From contig SKZS01000150.1 in assembly GCA_007127255.1 (NCBI GenBank), forward strand, positions 1-22,803: 22,803 nucleotides of DNA, written 5' to 3'. The notes under the pieces are model-generated. The model saw only the letters and a list, made by a program, of their open reading frames with translations. It was not told the DNA's origin and searched no databases. Below, piece after piece: positions 7,426 to 13,609 of this stretch; the first letter of the stretch is position 1, and each line of letters begins with the position of its first letter. The position numbers and the translations under genes were made by a program. This DNA comes from Syntrophomonadaceae bacterium (GTDB lineage: Bacteria; Bacillota; Dethiobacteria; DTU022).

Positions 7426-8874
7426 ATGCAACTGGAGAAAGTAAGCAGCTTTATTAAGAAGCACCATCTGATTAACAAAGGCGATACTGTGATTGTTGCT
7501 GTATCAGGGGGTCCGGACTCGGTTTGTCTTCTGGATATTCTTTGCAGGCTAAAGGATGAATTTGAATTAAAATTGATCGTTGCTCATCTGAATCACGGTC
7601 TGAGGCCGGAGGCGCAGCTTGAAGCAGTTGGCGTGGAAAAAATGTCTAAAGCCCGGGCTATTCCGTTTGAAACAAAAACAGTTAATATTCGAACTTACAA
7701 AAAAGAGCTGGGCCTTTCAGAGGAAGAAGCCGGTCGAAAAGCGCGTTACGACTTTCTCTTTGACACGGCCGGAAAACACAGGGCTTCCAGGATTGCCACC
7801 GGTCACCATCTTGATGATCAGGCCGAAACAGTTTTGCTTAATATTATCAGGGGAACAGGTGTGGATGGGCTGGCCGGGATGCTGCCTAAACGCAGTGGAG
7901 ATGACTTTCAACTGGTAAGACCCTTGCTTTGTCTCAGGCGCAGTGAAATTGAAGAGTATTGTCGTGATAACAAACTGCAAACTTTTACAGATAGCAGCAA
8001 CCTGGAAACCGATTACACCCGAAATCGGCTTCGTTTAGAGCTTATTCCCCAATTGGAAGCACAATATAACCCCCGCATCAGGGAAGCGCTATTCAGTCTT
8101 GCGTCACTGGCAGCTGATGATCGGCGGTTTTTAAGGAATCTTGCCTGGAAGCAGCATCATAAACTGGCAAAATTCCAGGAAGGAAAAACAGTTATAGATC
8201 GTCAAGGTTTAATGGCCCTGCCTGCTGCGTTAAGGGGCAGGGTTTTGCGGATTGCTATGAATAATCATGTCACTGCAAAATATCTTGGCAAAAAGCATAT
8301 TGAACAGCTTTTGAGTGCTGTCGGAAGGGGACAAACCGGTAAATATCTGTCCATTCCCGGTGGAGTAACAGCATACTGTTCTTATAATAAATTAGTTTTA
8401 TATGATGAATCACGTAAAAAGCAAAAAAAGTTTATAGAAGTGCCCCTTAAGGTTCCCGGCAAAACATATTTACCGCATGGTTTAGTGATCTCCGCTTCAA
8501 TTGAGGATGTTCATTACCTAGCCTGGCCGACCAGTTCATATCGGGCCTATCTTGACCTGGACAAAATCCCACCGGGTCCCATAAAAATTCGAACACGCTG
8601 GCCGGGAGCCCGGTTTTACCCGCACGGTTCAGCAGGCAGTAAAAAACTGAAAGACTTTTTAATCGATCAAAAAATTCCTTCTGATCGACGCGATGTTCTG
8701 CCCCTTGTAACTGTGGGAAACGAAATTATCTGGGTAGCCGGAATAAGAATTGCTCACCCTTACCGGGTTACTGATCAAACCAGGGCGGTATTGGTTCTTG
8801 AATGCAAGTTTCTAAAACGTAAGCGAAAAACGGACTTGAAAAATGGCAAAGGTGGTAGACATAATGACGAATGA
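7426..8874 (+). CDS. tilS: tRNA(Ile)-lysidine synthetase TilS
   Basis: TilS converts C34 of the CAU-anticodon tRNA(Ile) to lysidine, switching it from Met/AUG to Ile/AUA decoding. The PP-loop VAVSGGPDSVCLLDIL begins near residue 24. HLNHGLR, TGHHLDDQAETVLLNIIRG and the GLAGML loop follow. The C-terminal TilS domain is present (TRWPGARFYPHGS, KLKDFLIDQKIPSDRRD). The length of 482 residues is normal. TTG 7423 and ATG 7426 are adjacent; I choose ATG. There is no classical SD: GTGATC (7413-7418) could pair with the 16S 3' end instead. The frame is closed at TGA 7414. The gene overlaps hpt by 11 bp. spoIIE, yabS and yabT, which precede tilS in Bacillus, are absent. Confidence 0.97.
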   Translation: MQLEKVSSFIKKHHLINKGDTVIVAVSGGPDSVCLLDILCRLKDEFELKLIVAHLNHGLRPEAQLEAVGVEKMSKARAIPFETKTVNIRTYKKELGLSEEEAGRKARYDFLFDTAGKHRASRIATGHHLDDQAETVLLNIIRGTGVDGLAGMLPKRSGDDFQLVRPLLCLRRSEIEEYCRDNKLQTFTDSSNLETDYTRNRLRLELIPQLEAQYNPRIREALFSLASLAADDRRFLRNLAWKQHHKLAKFQEGKTVIDRQGLMALPAALRGRVLRIAMNNHVTAKYLGKKHIEQLLSAVGRGQTGKYLSIPGGVTAYCSYNKLVLYDESRKKQKKFIEVPLKVPGKTYLPHGLVISASIEDVHYLAWPTSSYRAYLDLDKIPPGPIKIRTRWPGARFYPHGSAGSKKLKDFLIDQKIPSDRRDVLPLVTVGNEIIWVAGIRIAHPYRVTDQTRAVLVLECKFLKRKRKTDLKNGKGGRHNDE

Positions 8875-9388
8875 ATCGTTTGAAGTGCTTATTACCGCAG
8901 AACAGATTGAAGAAAGAGTAAAAGAACTGGCAAAGGAAATATCAGAAGATTATAAAGAAAAAAAACCTCTGTTGATTGGGGTTCTGAAAGGAGCAGTTGT
9001 TTTTTTAAGTGACTTGATTCGTGAAATTGATGTAAGTTTAGAAATTGATTTCATGGCAGTATCCAGTTATGGCTCTGATACAGCTTCGTCTGGTATAGTA
9101 CGCATCCAAAAAGATCTTGATCAAAGCATTAAGGATAAAGATATTCTTATCGTCGAGGACATTCTAGATACCGGGTTGACCCTGAGTTACCTTTTTGAGA
9201 ACCTGAGAAGCCGTCAGCCTAACTCTATAAAAGTAGTGACCCTGCTTGACAAGCCAGAACGCAGAAGAGTAGAATTTAAAGCCAATTACTGTGGGTTTGA
9301 GATCCCCGACCGCTTCGTAGTCGGTTATGGCCTGGACTTTGATGAAAAATATCGCAATTTAAACGACATATGCATTCTCGATGCTTGA
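8864..9388 (+). CDS. hpt: Hypoxanthine(-guanine) phosphoribosyltransferase
   Basis: Hpt salvages hypoxanthine and guanine with PRPP to IMP and GMP. The PRPP-binding signature is LIVEDILDTGLTL. An upstream LKGAVVFLSDLIR supplies the flexible-loop region, followed by DFMAVSSYGS, and the C-terminal base-binding segment has RFVVGYGLDFDEKYRNL. ATG 8864 follows AAAGGTGG with 8 nt spacing and gives 174 residues starting MTNESFEVLITAEQI, matching family N-termini. The in-frame ATG 8843 would add seven unneeded residues and lacks an SD. The start overlaps tilS by 11 bp (translational coupling), as in Bacillus. The stop lies inside a tandem 13-bp repeat. Confidence 0.97.
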   Translation: MTNESFEVLITAEQIEERVKELAKEISEDYKEKKPLLIGVLKGAVVFLSDLIREIDVSLEIDFMAVSSYGSDTASSGIVRIQKDLDQSIKDKDILIVEDILDTGLTLSYLFENLRSRQPNSIKVVTLLDKPERRRVEFKANYCGFEIPDRFVVGYGLDFDEKYRNLNDICILDA

Positions 9389-9411
9389 AAGGTTTTCGTG
9401 AAAGGTTTTCG
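9386..9411 (+). repeat. Perfect tandem 13-bp duplication upstream of ftsH
   Basis: TGAAAGGTTTTCG occurs twice with no gap (9386-9398, 9399-9411). The first copy starts with the hpt stop codon. The second ends 21 bp before the ftsH -35 hexamer. Each copy contains an imperfect GAAA/TTTTC inverted repeat. It may be two operator half-sites or a recent slippage duplication. Confidence 0.8.
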
Positions 9412-9432
9412 AGGTTTACGAAATTCATTTTA

Positions 9433-9461
9433 TTGCTTCTGAATGTCCGGTATGTTAGAAT
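9433..9461 (+). promoter_or_regulatory. Sigma-A promoter of ftsH
   Basis: TTGCTT (9433-9438), a 17-bp spacer and TAGAAT (9456-9461) form a good sigma-A promoter. Transcription would start near 9468, at the edge of the 14-bp palindrome. Confidence 0.7.
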
Positions 9462-9468
9462 AGACGTT

Positions 9469-9482
9469 AGGCTTTAAAGCCT
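9469..9482. promoter_or_regulatory. 14-bp perfect palindrome at the predicted ftsH transcription start
   Basis: AGGCTTTAAAGCCT is its own reverse complement. It lies just after the predicted +1 and 11 bp before the AAGGGGGATT SD of ftsH. It could be an operator or a hairpin at the very 5' end of the mRNA. No regulator can be assigned. Confidence 0.6.
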
Positions 9483-9505
9483 TTAATAGAAAGGGGGATT
9501 GTTTC

Positions 9506-11539
9506 TTGAGCCCATTTTTGAGACAAATAACTTTCTACCTGGTCATAGCCCTGGTAGTTTTTGCCTTGCTGGCTACATTTAATACCGGCAGTGTGCCGGA
9601 GGAGATAAGCTATAATCAATTTATTGCAAAAGTTGAAAGAGGCGAAGTGGAAAAAGTTGAAACCCATGGTGGCGAAGTCGAAGCTGTGCTTGTTGACGGC
9701 ACCATAATCAATACTTACCGGCCTGAAGATCACAACCTGACTGATCTTTTATTGGAAAATAACGTTGCTCACTATCCGCACGACGCTCGCACGCCTCCCT
9801 GGTGGCAGAGTGCCCTGACCTACATGATTCCGTTTTTACTGATTATCGGTATATTTTTCTTTTTCATGCAGCAATCGCAGGGTGGCGGCAATAAAGTTAT
9901 GAACTTTGGTAAAAGCAAAGCTCGCCTTCAGGAAAGCGATAAGAAAAAAGTCACTTTTGAAGATGTGGCAGGCGCTGATGAAGAGAGAGCTGAACTATCC
10001 GAGGTAGTAGACTTTCTGAAAGATCCACGCAAATATATCGAAATAGGAGCGCGTATACCGAAGGGAATTCTTTTGGTAGGACCGCCGGGTACAGGAAAAA
10101 CTTTGCTGGCCAGGGCTGTTGCCGGCGAGGCCGGAGTGCCCTTTTTTAGCATCAGTGGTTCTGATTTTGTGGAAATGTTTGTTGGTGTTGGAGCTTCCCG
10201 TGTAAGAGATATGTTTGAAAATGCTAAAAAGAATTCTCCCTGTATTGTTTTTATCGATGAAATTGATGCTGTCGGCCGTCAGAGGGGAGCCGGCCTTGGT
10301 GGTGGACACGATGAAAGGGAACAGACCCTGAATCAGCTCCTTGTCGAGATGGATGGCTTTGATGTTAATGAAGGAATCATTATTATTGCTGCTACCAACC
10401 GCCCTGATATTTTAGATCCGGCGCTGCTCAGGCCGGGACGTTTTGATCGTGAAATATCGGTTGTACTGCCCGATGTTAACGGACGGACTGATATTTTAAA
10501 GGTTCATTCCAAGAACAAGCGAATTTCTGAAGGTGTTGATATGAAAGTACTCGCCCGTGGCACTCCCGGTTTCACAGGTGCCGATCTTGAGAATGTAGTT
10601 AATGAGGCTGCATTATTAACAGCACGATCCAATAAAAAAAGGATCGGGATGAAAGAGTTGGAAGAAGCAGTTGAAAGGGTAGTGGCCGGCACACAAAAGA
10701 AGAGCCGGGTAATCAGTCCCTTTGAAAAGAAAATAGTTGCCTACCATGAAGCGGGACATGCTTTAGTCGGATATCTGCTGCCCCATACCGATCCCGTGCA
10801 TAAGGTATCGATTATTCCACGCGGTCGCTCCGGTGGTTACACCCTGATGTTTCCTGAAGAAGATCGTTACTATATGACCAAGACTGAACTTCTCGACAGG
10901 ATTAGTACATTACTCGGTGGCAGGGTTGCCGAAAAATTGGTGTTAAAGGATATAAGCACAGGCGCGCAGAACGATCTTGAACGGGCTACATCTATTGTCC
11001 GCCAGATGATCATGGAATACGGTATGAGTGATACTCTAGGACCAATTACCCTTGGTCGGAAACAGGACCAGGTGTTTCTGGGCAGAGATTTAGGCAGAGA
11101 TCGTGATTACAGTGAAGAAATTGCAAAATCTATCGATCAGGAAATTCGTAAGACAATTGACGATTGCTATCAAAGAGCCCAGGATATCCTGGAAAAAGAA
11201 AGTTCCAAGTTAGAGTTGATAGCCCAGGCCCTGATTGAAAGAGAAACGCTTGATTCCGATGAGATAAAAGCATTGGTTGAAGGAAGAGAATTACCACCTT
11301 TAGTGGAAGAGATTGTTGATCAAGATGATCAAGGCGACTCCGCAGACGAACAGGATGAAATTGAGAAAGATTCTGACCAGGATAAAGCTGAAACTGAACA
11401 AGTCGAAGCTGATACGGAGAAAAAAGAAAACGAAGCTGTTGAAGCAGAGTCCATAAAAGTATCAAAGAAAAAAGAAGACCGCCGCGCTTCTTTTCAGCAA
11501 CAGAAAAAGCAAAAAGAAGAACCAAATAAAGATCATTAA
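9506..11539 (+). CDS. ftsH: ATP-dependent zinc metalloprotease FtsH
   Basis: FtsH is a membrane-anchored hexameric AAA+ protease that degrades misfolded membrane proteins and regulators. Two membrane segments (about residues 8-26 and 109-127) flank a small outer domain. The AAA module has Walker A GPPGTGKT (from about 192), Walker B IVFIDEIDAVGRQRGAG and the second region of homology NRPDILDPALLRPGRFD. The zinc site is HEAGH at 414-418, with a third ligand expected in the NDLERAT region. Residues from about 605 to 677 form a long, highly charged Asp/Glu/Lys/Gln-rich tail, longer than in many homologues. TTG 9506 follows AAGGGGGATT. It has its own promoter, palindromic leader and terminator. 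coaX, its neighbour in Bacillus, is displaced to 20175. Confidence 0.98.
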   Translation: MSPFLRQITFYLVIALVVFALLATFNTGSVPEEISYNQFIAKVERGEVEKVETHGGEVEAVLVDGTIINTYRPEDHNLTDLLLENNVAHYPHDARTPPWWQSALTYMIPFLLIIGIFFFFMQQSQGGGNKVMNFGKSKARLQESDKKKVTFEDVAGADEERAELSEVVDFLKDPRKYIEIGARIPKGILLVGPPGTGKTLLARAVAGEAGVPFFSISGSDFVEMFVGVGASRVRDMFENAKKNSPCIVFIDEIDAVGRQRGAGLGGGHDEREQTLNQLLVEMDGFDVNEGIIIIAATNRPDILDPALLRPGRFDREISVVLPDVNGRTDILKVHSKNKRISEGVDMKVLARGTPGFTGADLENVVNEAALLTARSNKKRIGMKELEEAVERVVAGTQKKSRVISPFEKKIVAYHEAGHALVGYLLPHTDPVHKVSIIPRGRSGGYTLMFPEEDRYYMTKTELLDRISTLLGGRVAEKLVLKDISTGAQNDLERATSIVRQMIMEYGMSDTLGPITLGRKQDQVFLGRDLGRDRDYSEEIAKSIDQEIRKTIDDCYQRAQDILEKESSKLELIAQALIERETLDSDEIKALVEGRELPPLVEEIVDQDDQGDSADEQDEIEKDSDQDKAETEQVEADTEKKENEAVEAESIKVSKKKEDRRASFQQQKKQKEEPNKDH

Positions 11540-11540
11540 G

Positions 11541-11562
11541 AGAACCTTCGGGTTCTTTTTTT
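11541..11562 (+). terminator. Rho-independent terminator of ftsH
   Basis: AGAACC, tetraloop TTCG, GGTTCT and a T-run (11556-11562) directly follow the ftsH stop. UUCG-type loops are exceptionally stable. On the minus strand the hairpin has no T-tract, so it serves ftsH only. Confidence 0.92.
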
Positions 11563-11570
11563 GTTTTTAA

Positions 11571-12425
11571 TTATCGCGAACCGGTTATTCTGCAATAATA
11601 TGATGCGGCATTTTTGTAAAATAGCTTCTCATAGTTTTCGTCGGGCAGGTCGAGTTCCAGGATACGGGTAATGCCGTTTTGAGGTGGCTCCAATATAAAT
11701 GGATAGTCACTACCGTAAATAAAGCGGTCCGGATAGGCAAGCATCAACTCTTTTATTTCTCCCAATGGTGGAATAAAGTCCTGATTCTGAAAAACAAAGG
11801 ATGTATCCAGCATAAGACCATCATATTGATCAAATAAGAAGCTGTACTTACGAAGGTCGTGCAGACCCAGGTGAGGTATAATCAAGTTTAATCCGGGATG
11901 GCGCTTCAATACTTTGGAAATGCCCTCGACTCCAAGATAATCTTTATATGGCAGTGGAAAGTTGCTGGCATGGATTATGATCCCTTTTGAACGTTCAGAT
12001 ACTGCCTCATAAACATAATCTAGTTTTGCATCATCTGGTCGGCATTGCTGAACCAGGCAGTGAAGCTTCATGCCCGGAAAATTGTATAGGTCTAAACACT
12101 CGATTATAACTTCATTAAAGTCAGGATCAAGAGGGTGAATAGCTCCAAATGGCTTGAGTCGTGAGTTTTTCAGGCAAAAAGCTGCTAACCAGCTGTTTAA
12201 TTGGCGCGAAAGGCCGGGTTTATGGGTGTAAGCCAGGGCAAAAGCCTGTTCTACTCCCGTGGATAACAAATCTTGTATTAATGAGTCCGGATTGGTTGAA
12301 AACGGCAGGGGCCAACCATAACGGTGTTGAAAGAATGCAAAAACTGCTTTCATCAACTTTTCCGGAAATATGTGAATATGGCTGTCCCAGAGCGGGACGG
12401 TTGTATTTTTGCCGGCTTCCAGGAT
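11571..12425 (-). CDS. Metal-dependent amidohydrolase (amidohydrolase 2 family), non-canonical start
   Basis: This is a TIM-barrel metal hydrolase of the amidohydrolase 2 type (COG2159-like); the substrate is unknown. Metal ligands expected of the family are visible: HIH (12380-12372), a His in GIIIHAS, a His in LIIPHLG and the Asp of YGSDYPF near the C-terminus. The HIH motif lies upstream of the first canonical start (TTG 12356). The frame is open back to TAA 12443-12441 with no ATG, GTG or TTG. AAAGGA (12437-12432) precedes ATC 12425 by 6 nt and CTG 12422 by 9 nt. I annotate ATC (284 residues). Starting at TTG would delete HIH and leave 261 residues. It diverges from the P1 peptidase and converges on ftsH. 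The start is uncertain; the family is confident. Confidence 0.85.
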   Translation of the reverse strand: MLEAGKNTTVPLWDSHIHIFPEKLMKAVFAFFQHRYGWPLPFSTNPDSLIQDLLSTGVEQAFALAYTHKPGLSRQLNSWLAAFCLKNSRLKPFGAIHPLDPDFNEVIIECLDLYNFPGMKLHCLVQQCRPDDAKLDYVYEAVSERSKGIIIHASNFPLPYKDYLGVEGISKVLKRHPGLNLIIPHLGLHDLRKYSFLFDQYDGLMLDTSFVFQNQDFIPPLGEIKELMLAYPDRFIYGSDYPFILEPPQNGITRILELDLPDENYEKLFYKNAASYYCRITGSR

Positions 12426-12431
12426 TAAGAT

Positions 12432-12437
12432 TCCTTT
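12432..12437 (-). promoter_or_regulatory. Shine-Dalgarno of the amidohydrolase
   Basis: On the minus strand AAAGGA precedes ATC 12425 by 6 nt and CTG 12422 by 9 nt. It is a medium-strength SD and the only one upstream of the HIH-encoding codons. Confidence 0.5.
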
Positions 12438-12473
12438 CTGTTAATAGGTTTAAGCTAAAATTGGATTAATTCT

Positions 12474-12493
12474 ATACTAGTATATCATATGAT
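12474..12493. promoter_or_regulatory. Two abutting perfect 10-bp palindromes, candidate operator
   Basis: ATACTAGTAT (12474-12483) is followed without a gap by ATCATATGAT (12484-12493); each is its own reverse complement. They lie between the divergent amidohydrolase and P1 peptidase genes. They cover a weak putative promoter for the peptidase (TTGGAT 12461-12466, 16 bp, TATCAT 12483-12488) and end 3 bp before its SD. A repressor bound here could control both genes. Confidence 0.55.
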
Positions 12494-12511
12494 TATAAGG
12501 AGAGATTTGTA

Positions 12512-13462
12512 ATGGCTGCCGGTTTAACCGATATTTCCGGAATAAAGGTTGGAGTTTACACAGATACCAGTGCTGTTACCGGTGTTACCGTAGTGCTTGT
12601 TGAAGATGGGGCCAGGGCCGCTGTGGAAGTCCGGGGATCTGCTCCCGGCACGAGGGAAACCGATCTGCTGCGTCCGGGCCAACTGGTTGGCGAAATGCAG
12701 GCAGTTGTTTTAGCTGGTGGCAGTGCTTTTGGTTTGGATGCTGCTTCAGGTGTTACTGCCTACCTGGAAGAAAAAGGCTGTGGGTTTCCGGCAGGTAATT
12801 ATTATGTGCCGATTGTACCTGCAGCAGTACTCTTTGATCTGTTTATAGGTGATGGTAAGGTACGACCCGATGCAGCTATGGGCCGCAGAGCTTGCATGGC
12901 TGCTACTGCTGATCCTGTTCAGGAAGGCTCGGTTGGCGCCGGAACAGGGGCAACAGTTGCTAAAATATATGGCACCGCCTGGTCTGTTAAGTCCGGCCAG
13001 GGATCAGCTGCCGTTCAAAAAGGGGAATTGATAGTTGCCGCCTTAGTTGCGGTCAATGCCTTTGGTGATATCTTTGATCGCAAAGGCAAATTACTGGCCG
13101 GGCCGCGCAATCCTGAGACCGGTAAAATGGATTTAACCACAGAGGTTCTCGTTAATATGACAGGAGGCGCTTTTTCAGGCAATACAACCCTGGGTGTGGT
13201 AGCTACAAACGCATCATTTGACAGCACTGCTTTAACCAAGGTTTGCCAGCTCGCGCATGATGGTTTGGCTCGTTCAATCTGGCCTGTTCATACCATGTGG
13301 GATGGCGATACTGTATTTGCTTTATCTAAAGGCGATTTGACGGCCGATGTTAACCTGGTTGGCCTGCTGGCTGCAGAAGCTATAGCTATAGCTGTTGAAA
13401 GAGCAGTGATCAAGGCAACTTCCCTGGGAGATGTTCCTTCGCTAAGGGATCTGGCTCCATAA
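12512..13462 (+). CDS. P1-family (DmpA/NylC-like) self-processing peptidase/amidase
   Basis: This protein of 316 residues belongs to the S58/DmpA-like N-terminal-nucleophile family. These proteins cleave themselves into alpha and beta chains, exposing a catalytic Ser or Thr that hydrolyses peptides or amides. Family blocks are TDISGIKVGVYTD at the N-terminus, GGSAFGLDAASGV (about 70-82), GSVGAGTGATVAKIYG and GNTTLGVVATNA (from 223). The predicted cleavage is Asn224-Thr225, so the nucleophile would be Thr, as in NylC-type enzymes, rather than the Ser of DmpA. There is no signal peptide. The ATG follows AAGGAGAG. The neighbouring divergent amidohydrolase and shared palindromes hint at joint control. 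The natural substrate is unknown. Confidence 0.92.
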   Translation: MAAGLTDISGIKVGVYTDTSAVTGVTVVLVEDGARAAVEVRGSAPGTRETDLLRPGQLVGEMQAVVLAGGSAFGLDAASGVTAYLEEKGCGFPAGNYYVPIVPAAVLFDLFIGDGKVRPDAAMGRRACMAATADPVQEGSVGAGTGATVAKIYGTAWSVKSGQGSAAVQKGELIVAALVAVNAFGDIFDRKGKLLAGPRNPETGKMDLTTEVLVNMTGGAFSGNTTLGVVATNASFDSTALTKVCQLAHDGLARSIWPVHTMWDGDTVFALSKGDLTADVNLVGLLAAEAIAIAVERAVIKATSLGDVPSLRDLAP

Positions 13463-13609
13463 ACTACTGTTGAGAGCTGTAAAAAATTTGTGAAATACTG
13501 AACACCAAGGCAGGAATTACGATTTAAATGTTGTATATGTTTATTTGTGTGTGTATGCGTAAAAATGCAGGTAGTCAAATAATTATTTTATAACAAGGAG
13601 GTAGTATTA

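Noticed and set aside
8843..8863. hpt starting at ATG 8843
   Set aside because: It has no SD and adds seven residues not seen in the family, while ATG 8864 has AAAGGTGG at good spacing.
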